A stretch of DNA of 64,000 nucleotides from Daphnia pulex (taxonomy: Eukaryota; Arthropoda; Branchiopoda; Diplostraca; Daphniidae). The stretch lies in assembly GCF_021134715.1 (NCBI RefSeq), contig NC_060023.1, forward strand, positions 310,001 through 374,000, in the 5' to 3' direction. The translations under genes were made by a program, and so were the position numbers. Shown here one piece after another: positions 1 to 11,017 of this stretch. The first letter of the stretch is position 1, and every line of letters starts with the position of its first letter. The notes beneath the pieces were generated by a model. That model saw only the letters and a list, made by a program, of their open reading frames with translations, did no database searches and was not told the origin of the DNA.

Positions 1-8
1 ACATTTAC

Positions 9-134
9 CTTCAAACACGAGAGGCAGACGGTGTGGGAGCATTGCAGAAATTTGGGTTTCTTGCCAACATCGTCGTATTCGCAAAAACAAACGCCACAAG
101 TCACGAAATCTTCTACGTCGTTAGCCGCTGCCAT
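9..134 (-). CDS. RING-finger protein, first exon only (runs off left edge)
   Basis: Minus-strand first exon of 42 codons, ATG at 134, ending at a GT donor just below position 9. It encodes the first six zinc ligands of a C3HC4 RING: CGVC, then a KPKFLQCSHTVC block and SCL, with the same spacing as the complete paralogs downstream. The remaining exons (last RING cysteines, coiled coil, C-terminal module) would lie outside the window. The family is expected to act as E3 ubiquitin ligases, as TRIM-type RING proteins do. The start is chosen because MAAAND matches the MATAN-type starts of the paralogs and lies about 40-50 bases below a TATA box. Whether the full gene is intact cannot be judged here. 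Confidence 0.75.
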
Positions 135-174
135 TTTCCGCTATCGACTGCCTCCAAGTTATCAATCGCTCCAA

Positions 175-200
175 CATTTATACCTGCTTCTTATCAGCTG
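175..200 (-). promoter_or_regulatory. TATA box plus GATA/E-box element of the first RING gene
   Basis: Read on the minus strand, CAGCTGATAAGAAG lies about 53-66 bases upstream of the ATG, followed by GTATAAATG. The same pair in the same order and distance occurs before the next RING gene (2421-2444), so it is probably the inherited core promoter. Confidence 0.5.
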
Positions 201-550
201 ACTCATCAAACTGTTTAAATAAAGAAAAATGAGTCAAGACATCTATACGTTTAAAACATTTAGTAGATTTTATCAAAGTCGGTAAAGACTATAACAAAGG
301 CATTCTTTAAACTGCACATAGCTTTCTGTTTTTATCGTGTTATGCGTCATTTTGAGTGGTCCGAACCTTTGTCTTGATTTCAAGTGACTATATCGTTTTT
401 ATTAGAATTTCTCTACTAATCCAATATTATCAAGTGAAATGAAATTGCGACTGTATTATGCCGGAACTAGTTTCACACACTGGCGTATACAGTCCACATT
501 CCAATTTGAAACACTACAGCATTAAAAACTCGTAAATTAGGAATCATACC
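201..550. other. Intergenic, no gene seen
   Basis: About 350 AT-rich bases between the promoter of the partial RING gene and the stop codon of the next one. No recognisable gene, RNA or repeat was seen. Confidence 0.5.
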
Positions 551-2380
551 TTACTGGGATTCCATAGTTATGACGTAGTTCTCATGTAAATGAGCAGGTT
601 CCAATCCCGAGCAGAGGGACGCCACACGACCAAAGAGCTCGTTGGAAGATACATTTTTCACGTGCATTTCGTACTTTGGGTTTCGGAAATGTGCAAACGG
701 GAATACGAAGCTCCATCCGGTGATGGCGTTGTTATTAACGTCGGACGACAGAATCAAATTGTTGACACCGACCTCATCGACGTTTTCCGCTTTTGGGTTG
801 CAGTGGGATCTCTGATTAGCAGGGCCGATCATACTGGGAATTACAGGCTGGAATTGCAGATGTCCCATTGGAAATAAGACAAACGCTCCAAACTTATCCT
901 GTACAAAGAAATTAAGTTAAAACGTGATATTAAAACAAGGAATTATAGTAAACTAGTTACCTGATTGACCCTATTACAAAAAACCTTTGGAGATTTGTAA
1001 CAGAACTCGCCCAATTTCTGAACAAAATCCAAGTGAAATGTGGGCACGGGACGAATAAAAATTTCACCCTTTAGAGAACCAGACTGAAACCATCGCAGAA
1101 TAAAAACAGACGACTGCCCCAAGACGAATTTCGTATTTGCTGGTATAGAGGGTGGCAGAGATACGCTCAATAATTTAGCAGCTACTGTGGTACGTTTCTG
1201 GTGTTCGTTTTTCAATGCGGATGGAGATGACGCTGGAGAAATAGCAGCACTGGTCGTTTTTGGTCGCAGCTCATTTTTCAATGAAATCTTCTGCCTTTCT
1301 AGTAATGAAAAAACGGCATGCGAGAGCAACTGGGAATCTTGTCGGACTTGAGATCCTTTCAAAGCTGGACAGAGCGGTTGGAAACGGAATCCTTCTTCCA
1401 ACCAAGGAACCGTTGGAATTTGCCTGTCGTTTTCATCGTACAGATGGACAGCTATTTTCAATTTCTGGCGGAGTTCGTACTCTGAAGCTATTGCGTTTGC
1501 TTCACAATAATTTCGCTCATACAGCTCGATCAATTTTTCCATCTTCTCTTTCAAGGTCTCTGTTGTATCTTCTTCGGTCGAACCATCAACCAACGACATC
1601 AATTCTGAAAAGAACAATTCTTTCTTCGGTTGACCATCCTGGGCACAATCTTTTGATCCACTTCCTTCCAATATCGAAATCCATTCAGCCAAGCGCAGGT
1701 TGTTTTCGTCTTGGAGTTTATTTACTTCTTCCTCTGAACTCTGGACGAATTTCTTGATCAGAGCAAGTTGCGCTTGTACTTTTTTCCGTTCTTGTATCGC
1801 CATGGCCAATTTGTTCGTCCCAATGTCTTTCATTTTCAAAAGTTCTTCTTTGAATTTTAGAAGGGATTCCAAGTTCTTGATCGTGTCGGCCGTCATGTTG
1901 ACAGAAGAGTGACCAGATGGAGTACATCCTGGTTTCTCTGCCGATTCACAGGTCGAACACCAGCTGACTTCCCTGGAATATCAGTAAATTAAAATAGTAT
2001 AACTTATAGTTTGCTTCAAATTTGTTACATGACTTACATAAGTGTAACAATGTTTTTTGGCTCTTTCTTCTCTTTGAATTTGAGCATGTGGAGAGCGTAC
2101 GGGTTGTTGGGTAAACCGGCGACGTCCAAGCTGAGGATCATTTCGCGACAAAATGGGCAAGTAATCAGGTGTCCTTTACGCATTTCCTGAGCCACAATTG
2201 AGACTTGAAATAATTAATATTTGTTTGAGTTATGAGTTTGTCAAATTAATTTACCTTTAAACACGAAAGGCATACTGTGTGAGCGCATGGGAGAAATTTG
2301 GGCTTCCTGTCGAAATCATCGAATTGGTAGAAACAAACTCCACAAGTGACGAAATCTTCGACTTCGTTTGCTGTGGCCAT
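551..2380 (-). CDS. TRIM-like RING/coiled-coil protein with unrecognised C-terminal module
   Basis: Four exons: 2255-2380, 2038-2186, 961-1972 and 551-898, giving 544 residues with all phases consistent. A C3HC4 RING occupies residues 13-55 (C13, C16, C32, H34, C37, C40, C52, C55). A short Cys/His segment (C97, C100, C108, H113) sits where TRIM proteins carry a B-box. A coiled coil covers about 118-190. A middle module has the signature GFRFQP then LLSHAVFSLL. The C-terminal module begins near VFILRWFQSG and ends in TMESQ. RING-B-box-coiled-coil proteins are ubiquitin ligases whose C-terminus picks the target. The middle and C-terminal modules recur in the paralogs here, but I cannot assign them to a known domain. 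Introns are 62-68 bases. Its neighbours on both sides are paralogs in the same orientation. Confidence 0.85.
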
Positions 2381-2420
2381 TTCTCACAGTAGACTGCCCA
2401 CATCGTATCAATTGCTTCAG

Positions 2421-2444
2421 CATATAAATGTTCTTCTTATCAGC
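2421..2444 (-). promoter_or_regulatory. TATA box and GATA element of the 551-2380 RING gene
   Basis: On the minus strand, GCTGATAAGAAG is followed about 3 bases later by CATTTATATG, 41-64 bases before the ATG at 2380. The rest of the gap down to 2867 shows nothing recognisable. Confidence 0.5.
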
Positions 2445-2866
2445 GGATGATTGGATTACGACACGAAATTTATTTTCGAAGTTGCTTCATGGTACCCAAA
2501 GGTCTTGTATACGTAGCCTATCTTACGCGGTAAGGAGTATAGTATCACCACAGGTATCAATCACCGATAAGTAAAGGCCTGAAAACGAATTAAAGTAATT
2601 CAGACCTATAGGTTAGAATCAATACAAATTAATGAAAACGATAAAAATTGACAAATCAATTAAGTGTATGACAAATACTCAATTTCTTAATACAGATTGT
2701 TTCTTTGATAAAAGTTGGTACTTTTAAACGATACCATTAAGTGTCTACTTCTTGATTGATGATTTCTAAGTCAGCTACTTTCATTATTTTGGTGAAGAAC
2801 ATCTTTACATCACGTACCGGTTATTGGCTTCATGGCAAAGGTAGTATTTCTTGTGAATCCAGGTTG

Positions 2867-4120
2867 TTATCGAGATTCCAGAGTCATGACGTAGTTCTCT
2901 CTGTCAGACTTGCTAGCCAGACTGAGTCTGACTAAAGGTTCCAGCATGTGGTGGTGAATAACACGACCAAAGACCTCATTGTCCGTCACTGTTTGTGGCA
3001 AATTCTCGTGCATTTGAAAATCTTCGTCATCTTCCAGTATAAAGACCAAACTCCAGTCGGTAATTTTATTACCCGACGCTTTAACCATGGTGATCCCGAC
3101 CTCATCAACATCCTTAGCTGCTGCTGTCCAGGAATCCATATGCTCAGTCATACTTGGAACCACAGGTCGGAACTCTGTGTGTAGCATTGAGAAAAGAACA
3201 AAGACTCCAGCCATGGCCTGTTGAAAAAATTTTTTGTTTTTAAATACAACCAAATTAATAGAAATAAATAAAGATGAGACCAATGTATACCTTGTCAACA
3301 GAACTGCAAAACTCCTTGGGGGATCTGTAACAAAATTCCCCTAGTTTCTGCACAAAGTCTGGATAAAATGTTGGTACAGGGCAGATGTGAATTTCACCTT
3401 TTATTCTACCTGACTGGTACAACCGGAGGATAAACTTGGACTGCAGATTTCTTGAAAAGAACAGCTCGGTTGGCACACTGTTGGGAGAGATCATGGATTG
3501 TTTTTTAAGTAATTCCATCAGAGAAATCATTTGAGCTAGGTTTGAGTTGTTTTCTTCAACAAGTTTTTGAGTTTTCTCTCCGGCAAGATTGATGGAAGAC
3601 ATAGTTTTAGCCAGTTGATCATCAATTGTTTTATGAACCATGACCATATTTTCTAATGAACGTTGAGAAATAGCCCTGTAAAATAATCATTGTTGTTGTG
3701 AGTATGCTAATTATGAAAAAATGTGAAAAAATTTTATACAGAAGATCTGTTGACATCTTTTCCATTTTCTTTTTCTTTTCTTGCTTGAGCATTTCGAGTG
3801 CATACACATTGTTTGGCAGTTCCAGGATTTCACAAGCCATCCGACAGAATGGACACACGATTATATCATCCCCTTTCTTGAAATTGTGAAAATGAGGGTC
3901 AGTCTTGATAAGGTGAATTTCTTCCAAGAGATAAAAATAAATTATACAAATGGTAGCTTACTGAAATGTTGTAGATGCATTCAGAGCAAAGGGTGTGAGA
4001 ACATGGCAGGAACTTGGGTTTTCTATCTATCTCATTATACTCTCGTATACAAATTCTACACTTCACGAATTCGGCAATATCCTCGTCATCATCGAGAGAC
4101 ATTGATAATGATATCGACAT
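2867..4120 (-). CDS. Short RING/coiled-coil paralog lacking the middle module
   Basis: Exons 3962-4120, 3740-3903, 3291-3675 and 2867-3217 give 352 residues. RING ligands are C21, C24, C40, H42, C45, C48, then a longer loop before CPFC (C70, C73). The coiled coil runs straight into the C-terminal module (FILRLYQSGR, KLGEFCY, then FVLFSM and TLESR). The Cys/His segment and the middle module of the long paralogs are absent, as in the gene at 12323-13533. The start at 4120 is the first ATG in frame upstream of the RING. The acceptor of exon 2 is the least certain join: AAG before residue T54 is the only phase-consistent site seen. Probably an E3-ligase-like protein with a reduced middle region. 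Confidence 0.75.
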
Positions 4121-4580
4121 AACTTCAATTACTCGATTCCCTTGACCATACAACTTAAATTTTTATACAAAAATTGTAGCCACTTGATATCCAATAAGTG
4201 AAATCAAAAATGCAACAAAATATTATAAAGATATCAAATGTTATTGAAACTTTAAAACCACACCACACTCGTGATTTTTTTTCAAAGATGGAGGTTTTGG
4301 AACCACAGACTACGAAAGTCTGTTGTGGAGGAACCGAGAAATGGCAATGGCGGCAATTGAATGGGGATGGGTTCACAAATCAGAATGGATCGGAAATTCG
4401 GAATGGATTAGCGACAGTGGCGCCTCTGGATAATTTGAATTAGAAAATCAAAATTCGATCACCTTTAAAAAATTTAATTTATCAGTTTAGTTAAGAAATG
4501 TTTTGAGCATTAATAATACATTATCATTTTATTTAATCAAAGTATAATACATTCCGTATTTCCGTTAAACTTCATTGGGA
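4121..4580. other. Intergenic, no supported gene
   Basis: About 460 bases, AT-rich in its left part. A short open frame runs at about 4198-4440 on the plus strand, but it has no similarity, splice context or codon signature that supports a gene. Confidence 0.4.
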
Positions 4581-6310
4581 TTATTGCGATTCCAGAGTCA
4601 TGCTGTATTCTATTCGTTCTGATTTTTTACTTTTGCTAAGTTGCGTCATAGCTTCCAACATATTATTATGAACAACTCGACCAAATAAAACATTATCCAA
4701 TACATTTTCATGCAAATTATCACGTTTGATGAAATGCTCATACTCTTCCAATACAAAGATGAAGCTCCAGCCGATAACTTTGCCAGCCGATGTCTGAACT
4801 AAGGTTACACCTACATCATGGATATCTTCAGCTGTATAGTTAAATAAAGGGTCGTAACTGCCATCTTCGTTGGAGCAATGACCAATCATACTAGGAACTT
4901 CCGGTTGAAATTGTGGGTGCGTCATCGAAAATAAAACAAACACCTCTGAAAGAGCCTATAAATACGTTTAAATTATGTTAGTTTGAATGCTGTAATATCT
5001 GATAACATTAGAATATGTTACCTTGTCAATACCAGTAGAAAATTTCTTCTGAGTCTTGTAACAAAAATCACCCAACTTTTGCACAAACGCAGGATGAAAT
5101 GTAGGCGCTGGACGGATGTGGATTTCACCTGTCGACCTACCCGATTTAAACAGTCTTAGAATAAACTTGGACGACAGATCTCCCAAAACAAATTTGCTCT
5201 TGTTGGATATTGTTGGAGGCAAAGACGTTAACTTGGAAGCACCTGCTATTGGCTGTTCATTTTTCAAAGAGATATTTTGCTTCTTCAACAAGGAGAATAC
5301 GGCGTGTGAGAGTAGCATCAAATCCTGCTGGAATCCATTTAATAGAGATGGATTGAAAGGTTGAAAGCGGAATCCTTCAAAGAACACGGGTAGCGTCTGG
5401 ATCGGGTGATCGTATTCATCGTACAGGTAAACGGCAATTTTTGTTTTACTCCGGAGTTCATACTCTGAAGCAATGGCCGTCGCTTCACCGAGTTTCTGTT
5501 CGCACAGTTCGACGGATTTTTCCATCTTCAGTTTCAGCGTCTCGGTCGAATCCGCCGCAGTTGAATCGTCGAATAAAGATTTTAACTCTGATAATACCAA
5601 AGACCTTTTCGGACCGTCTTGGTGATTTGTTTGGTCAGTTTTCTTCACGTCATTTTCCATTACTGAAATCATTTCAGCTAGGCAAAGATTATTCTCGTCC
5701 TGGAGTTTCTGGACTTGTTCTCTAGCAGTTTCGATGGATTTCATAATCAAGTCCAGTTGCTTTTCAACCTTTTTGCGCTCTTGAATAGCCATGGCCATTT
5801 TGGTCGTCCTAGAATCTTTCAGTTTCAACATTTCTTCTAGTGAGTTGAAAAAGGCATCCACATTTTTGTTATGCATCCTACCAACAAAATAAATCAAAGT
5901 TAAAGTAAAAGATTGAATTGAAATAAGTGAAAATCTTACAGAGGATTAACAACAATCGAAGTGAGTTCTTCAATTTGTCTCTTTTGTTTGATTATGTGGA
6001 GGGCGTGGTTATTGTTGGGAAGAATCCATTTTTCCTTGATGTCCTTCCTGGGATCGGTGCTAATGTTTCGGCAGAACGGGCATGTAATGGATTTCTTGCC
6101 TTGACTTTGACTTAATAATTTCTATGGAATAAAATTGCTTTTATAAAAATTGTGTTGCGTCTATATTGAATGGAAATGAATTACCCTGATGCACTCGAGG
6201 CAAACGGTGTGGAAACACGGAAGGAATTTGGGTTTCCGAATTTCTTCGTCGTATTCGTACAAACAAACGCCACAGGTAGCGAAATCTTCGGCGTCGCCAA
6301 ACGTCGTCAT
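4581..6310 (-). CDS. TRIM-like RING/coiled-coil protein, long form without Cys/His segment
   Basis: Exons 6185-6310, 5940-6121, 5022-5877 and 4581-4955 give 512 residues, all phases consistent. RING: C13, C16, C32, H34, C37, C40, C56, C59. Exon 2 encodes the WILPNNN-HALH stretch shared with paralogs. Exon 3 opens directly into the coiled coil, so the four-ligand Cys/His segment of the 551-2380 gene is missing. The middle module (GFRFQPF, LLSHAVFSLLKKQ) and the C-terminal module (FILRLFKSGR, GEIHIRP, KLGDFCY, then FVLFSM, GWSFIF, TLESQ) are both present. Likely a cytosolic ubiquitin ligase. The target-recognition role of the C-terminal module is inferred only from its position. Confidence 0.85.
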
Positions 6311-6790
6311 CTCACGCGCAGTCTAGTCTAAAGTATTATCAGTCTCACATCACATTTAGCCTATTTGGATTTTTGGCCTTATCGTTTGTTGAAACCGAAA
6401 GGCGTAGCAATCATACTGTTGCTATGGCAATAACCTGCATACAAGAGGCATAAAGAACGATATCAGATTAAAAAACAATTTGAAATAAAAGTAAACTAGT
6501 TTCTCATAACGTCGTACGTGCTGATTATCGACTAAACTGCAATCTATTCTTAGAATGGCGTAAGCTAACCGAGAGTTGCATTACCTTGTAATTCGAGGTA
6601 CGGCACGTACGGTGGTTTTTATTGCTAATAATTAGCAATCGATAAATATCAGAAAAGTGTCGCTTTACAAACTAGGATGGAGGCATTACTTTCCAGGCTA
6701 CTGCCACGTCGACCAAATTCGCCTATAAAACCTGGATGAATTCATAGTTAAATCAATCGTTTCCCAAGCAGCAACAGTCAGCTCTTCAAC
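6311..6790. other. Shared upstream region between divergent genes
   Basis: Separates the minus-strand RING start (6310) from the plus-strand secreted-peptide gene (6791). It holds TTATCA close to the RING start (about 6335) and a TATAAAA box at 6724 for the plus gene. The rest is AT-rich with nothing else seen. Confidence 0.5.
6724..6730 (+). promoter_or_regulatory. TATA box of the small secreted-peptide gene
   Basis: TATAAAA lies 67 bases before the ATG at 6791, in line with the short leaders of other small-exon-1 genes in this window. Confidence 0.55.
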
Positions 6791-7215
6791 ATGCAATCGC
6801 ACAAGGTAAAAAAATTACAATTATTAAATATCTTAATGTTGTCCTAATGTAGATACATGTTTTTATTGCACGTTAGATTTTTGTGGCTATGTTGGTCGTA
6901 GTAATGGTCTCACTGGCTACTGCTAAACCCGTTCCCGGATACAAAAAAGGATCGGATCCTAATGCTGAAGCCCAATTGCATCGCAACATCAAGAAAGAAT
7001 ACGGAAATGAAAAACGGTACGAAACTTTGAAAAACTCCAACGTTAAATTCGTTCAAGCAGAAGAAAAGTCTTTCGCCGCCAAAAACCCACCAGCTGCAGT
7101 TATAGCCCCAGCAGTAGTTCCGGATAAGAATATCGGAGTTGCACCGGATCGCAAATGTCCTCTGCCAAAGCAAATGGATTCAAAGGGAAACTGTCGCGAA
7201 CCTTGGGGCCGCTGA
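6791..7215 (+). CDS. Small secreted protein of unknown function
   Basis: Two exons, 6791-6805 (MQSHK) and 6877-7215, give 117 residues. Residues 1 to about 21 form a clear signal peptide (IFVAMLVVVMVSLATA). The mature chain is Lys/Asn/Pro-rich and polar, with one pair of cysteines near the end (KCPLPKQMDSKGNC), which could form a single small loop. A tiny first exon followed by a signal-peptide exon is a layout also used by the genes at 19016 and 21241. I do not recognise the family. The product is probably secreted, but no enzyme or binding motif is visible. Confidence 0.7.
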
Positions 7216-7739
7216 AACTGTTGAGGTACATAAATTCACATTTAAAACTAACCTAAATTTCTCAAGTTTCAAATATTTCCATAAATTTAGTTTTGAATTT
7301 CAAAATGCTTGGCTTTTGGAGGACAATATTGGAGTCGCTTCACCTACTACCCAGTCATGTTTACCGAGCACTGAATACTATTCAATATTCTAAACCCCAT
7401 ATTCTAAACGCCAAAAACCCACCAAATGCAGTTCCGGCCATAAGAAACCTTTCTTGGGCTAAATTTGCAGACACACCCATATCCGCCACAGCTGAGGTGT
7501 ATTGACTTCACACGTCCATCCGGAATACCCTCATTCTCCACTTCTACTTTTCCGTCATGTAACCCACTATATTACTTGATTTGCTGGCCACTCCAGAATA
7601 TTCCATTATTAGCATTACTGAATTGATTTGCCAAAATATATTTTACTGCATTGCACTTGATTGATTCACTTTTGGTTGTAATGCAGTCATGAGAAACTAT
7701 GAGGGAGCTGGGATTCATAACTAAAATTTCATTTGGGAT
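7216..7739. other. Intergenic with a weak copy of the neighbouring coding sequence
   Basis: Around 7410-7440 a stretch reading AAAAACCCACCA resembles the Lys-Asn-Pro-Pro codons of the secreted-peptide gene (about 7078-7110). This may be a decayed partial duplication. The match is short, so it is only noted. Nothing else was seen. Confidence 0.25.
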
Positions 7740-8074
7740 TTTTTTGCTCACCTTGCTTAATAGAATCACAGCAGCAGGTGTTATTGGGCAGAATCCATTT
7801 TTCTACTTTGCCGGAGTCTTTAGAAATAATTTTCCCGGCATACTGGACAAGTGATCGTGTCGTCTCGTCGTATATCCTTTTCAGTTTAGACCAAATAGAA
7901 TTAATAATATTAATGTAACGTTTTTTTAAAAGGTATTAGACACAATTTACCTGACACGGAAGGCAAAATGTGTGCGAACACGGAAGGAGTTTCGGTTTTC
8001 TAACTTGTTCCGTCGTATTCACATAAAAAAACTCGGCGTGAGATAAAATCTTCTTCGTTGTTGGTAGTGGGCAT
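7740..8074 (-). pseudogene. Decayed RING gene fragment (exons 1 and 2 only)
   Basis: Minus-strand remnant with the exon order of the RING family: an ATG at 8074, LCEYD, RKPKLLPCSHTFCLPC, a GT donor near 7950, then a second exon with ITCPVCRE and WILPNNT. The frame is lost inside exon 1 (after CEYDGT) and again just after VCREN. No coiled-coil or C-terminal exon follows before the plus-strand gene that ends at 7215. It is therefore a truncated, dead duplicate sitting between two working members. Confidence 0.75.
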
Positions 8075-8314
8075 TTCTCCAATCGACTATCAATTGTATC
8101 CGAAATGTGTATCCTAAATTTACCTTCGTCAAGTCGTAGCCTTCGTCCGTTTTAAAAATTTGAAATTATCATATTAACCATTCGCCAGTTCAGCTTCAAC
8201 GACGTTGTATTAGTACACGACTATACAGCGATGCAAACCCAAATTTGACAAGGTGAAAAACTTCAAATTTCATCAAAACAAGTTATGAAACACGATCTCC
8301 CGTCTCATTTCAAA

Positions 8315-10059
8315 TTATTCGGATTCCAAAGTGAAATTGTACTCTGCACTTTCAGCCTTATTGACCGTACTCAACTGACTCAAGGAATTCAATGTCCGAC
8401 TATGTTTGTCCACAGTTCCAAAGTACTCGCTATCTAATATCGATTTAGGTAGGTTAGTAGGATAATTGAATTTGTCAGAATCCTCCAACAGAAAGAAGAA
8501 ACTCCAGCCCGTAACTACCCCGGAAGACTTTTTCACCAAAGTTAAGCCAATCTCGTTGACATTGTCAGCTATTAAGGGGCCGTATCTGCGCTTGCTGGGA
8601 ACAGGAGGCTGGAATTGTGGGTGATGCATTGATAACAAGACAAATTGTTCAGATGTAGCCTGAAAATGTAGAAAGGTTTATGTAGAAAGGAAAGAATTGC
8701 AAAATTAAGGCTGTTTATACTTTGCTGATGGTACAGGAAAAGTCACGTTGGGAACTGTAACAAAATTCGCCCAGTTGTTGCACAAATTTCGGATGAAATG
8801 TGGACGCAGGTCGAAAATGAATTTCGCCTTTCGGTCTGCCCGATCGAAAAATTCGGAGAATAAACTTGGACGAAGAATTCAAACGAAAGTTACTGCGGGG
8901 ATGAGCTATGCTATGCGGATGAGCAGTTTCTTGTGTTTGATGGCTTGGTAATTTGGTCGATGGACCACTCGTGACTGTGTTAATCGGTTGAACCTCCTTT
9001 TTTAACGAGATCCTTTGTTTTTGTAGGAGCGAGAAAACAACATGAGAAAGTAATTTTAAATCCTGTTGAGTTGGCGGTTCAATTTCGGATGGTTGATTGA
9101 ACCGAAATCCTTTTTCGAACGCGGGGAAAGTTTGGATTGGACGATCGCTTTCATCGAACAAATGAACTTGAATCTTGGTTTTCTGGCGGAATTCGTACTC
9201 TGTAGCCACTTCTGTGGCTTCAGTAAGTTTCTGATTGTACAATTCAACAGACGTCATCATCTTTTGCTTCAATGTTTTGGCTGTGTCATCGTATGTCGAG
9301 TCATCCACTAACGAAAGCAACTCTGAAAAGACCACGGCTTCCTCTGCATCCCCATCGTCTATGACAGGAAAATCCTTTGATCTTTTGGTTTCCAAGGTTG
9401 AAATCAGTTCCCCCAGGCAAAGGTTATTTTCATCTAGAAATTGTTTGGCCTCCTCTTCTGCAGCTTGAATAAATTTAACAGCGAGGCTCACTTGCTCTTC
9501 AACTTCTTTACGCTTCTGGATGGCAAGAGCTAATTTGTTCACTCCAGTGTCTCTCATTTTCATCAGCTCTTCTTTCAAAACTGTAAGGGATCCTATCCTG
9601 TTTGAATAATAAAACATTCAAACAAAGAAAACATTAATTACCAACAATACTTAATGGAACATTTAAAAAACATGTCATCACTTTGAAACTGCAGAACTTG
9701 AAGTCAGCTCGGCAATTTTTTTATTTTGCTTGATCACGTAAAGGGCATAACTGTTGTTGGGTAGAATCCATTCTCCTTCTACGGATGTGGTTTCTTTTGA
9801 AATCATTTTGCGGCAGAATGGGCACGTAATAGTGTCCCCTCGGCGGATTTCCTGTTAAAATGAAGAACAGTTAAATGGAACACAATCAAACAATAAGTTC
9901 TTTCAATTTTTGACGAAATACCTGAACACAAAGGAAACAAACAGTGTGGGAACAGGGAAGAAACTTGGGTTTACGAATTTCTTCGTCATATTCGCATAAA
10001 CAAACTCCACAGGTGACAAAATCTTCAACAACATCTGTACCAACGTTTGCCGTAGCCAT
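8315..10059 (-). CDS. TRIM-like RING/coiled-coil protein, long form
   Basis: Exons 9922-10059, 9682-9851, 8721-9597 and 8315-8659 give 509 residues. RING ligands are C17, C20, then LPCSHTVC and LCV, with the last pair in ITCPFC at about 56-59. Exon 2 carries [12 protein letters not shown]. The long third exon holds the coiled coil, the middle module (GFRFNQP, LLSHVVFSLLQKQ) and FILRIFRSGR-KGEIHFRP with KLGEFCY-type residues. The last exon has FVLLSMHHPQF, GWSFFF and ends TLESE. A GTGATG donor after exon 2 is weaker than average but fits phase and paralogs. Predicted function as for the other members: probable E3 ligase with unknown target. Confidence 0.85.
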
Positions 10060-10479
10060 TTCACAGCTCACTGCATTTAAATCTTATCAAATCAACTTTT
10101 GCCACCAGAAAGTCTATTTTTCGATTTTTTTCGCCACCTGTGTTTTGATTTGAAGGACAGAGATTATTATTTTGAGCCGACGTTGCCACCTTTAAAACTG
10201 TGCGCGCCATCTTAAGTAAAAAATCGAAGCCTTTTTATTTTTGAATCGAAGTTCGAAGATCGGAAAAAAAGTTTCCAAGGCGAAATGCCAAAATGGAAAT
10301 AAAATCACTTTTTATCAGTACTCAACACAACAGCCAACATATCCATTTAAAATACGTTCGGCCTTCGGGCTGACAAAAAGCAAAAAGGAAAGTCTACTTT
10401 GGCATTATGCAAGTTTTCTAAAACAAAACGTCACGTCATGAACAAACTAAAAAAAAACGTATGCTGCAAATTTGTTACC
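10060..10479. other. Intergenic upstream of RING gene
   Basis: Holds a CTTATCA (GATA-type) site about 24 bases above the RING start at 10059. No TATA box is clear and no other feature was seen. Confidence 0.4.
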
Positions 10480-10622
10480 GTTATTAGATACCAAAACAAA
10501 TGGTATGACGTGCTGTACACTGAAGAAATTTGGGTTTCCTGGTAACATCACCGTACATACTAACACAGTCGGACAGTCCAATCCCACAAGTGATCTTGTT
10601 GGCGTGAGCTGTTGCTATTTCG
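10480..10622 (-). pseudogene. Solitary decayed RING first exon
   Basis: Read on the minus strand it gives IATAHANKITCGIG, later [13 protein letters not shown]. That is closest to the first exon of the RING gene at 12323-13533, which has an identical QC-x-ARHT variation. The start codon reads ATA and several zinc ligands are gone. No further exons follow. A decayed duplicate exon. Confidence 0.6.
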
Positions 10623-11017
10623 AAAAATCTTAATGAACTAAGCCAAATTATGAGCCGAATACAATACGCCAGCTCTAACCTGCTCTAACATTCACTTTCG
10701 TTTCATTTCACACGTGCACGTGCAGACGAACAAACAAAGATACTTGAGTGATAGAGCCATCTATCAACCGCTTCTATAATCACGATACAGAATATTAAAA
10801 AGCGAGGGAAATCCAAAAACGAAATTGAAATTTGAACAGAAAAAAGGGAAACGACTTGCATTTCGACAGAATAAAACAATGTCATGTTTGATAAATATTA
10901 ACTCAGTCTTTCTTCGCAAAAATAAGTTGTATTTATTTGTGTTAAATTGAACTTGATGTGTCAGTTTATTTGGGATAGATGATTCTAAGGCACAACAAAC
11001 CTTAGCAATTATATATC
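10623..11017. other. Intergenic, 3' flank of RING-MIB gene
   Basis: About 395 AT-rich bases without a recognisable gene, RNA or repeat. Confidence 0.4.

Noticed and set aside
1260-1757. Long plus-strand frames opposite RING gene exons (also 15576-15893 and 59415-59603)
   Set aside because: Shadows of the minus-strand coding exons; no independent splice or domain evidence.
4198-4443. Open frames on both strands in the gap between two RING genes
   Set aside because: Overlapping frames on opposite strands with no family signature, and no promoter or splice sites of note.
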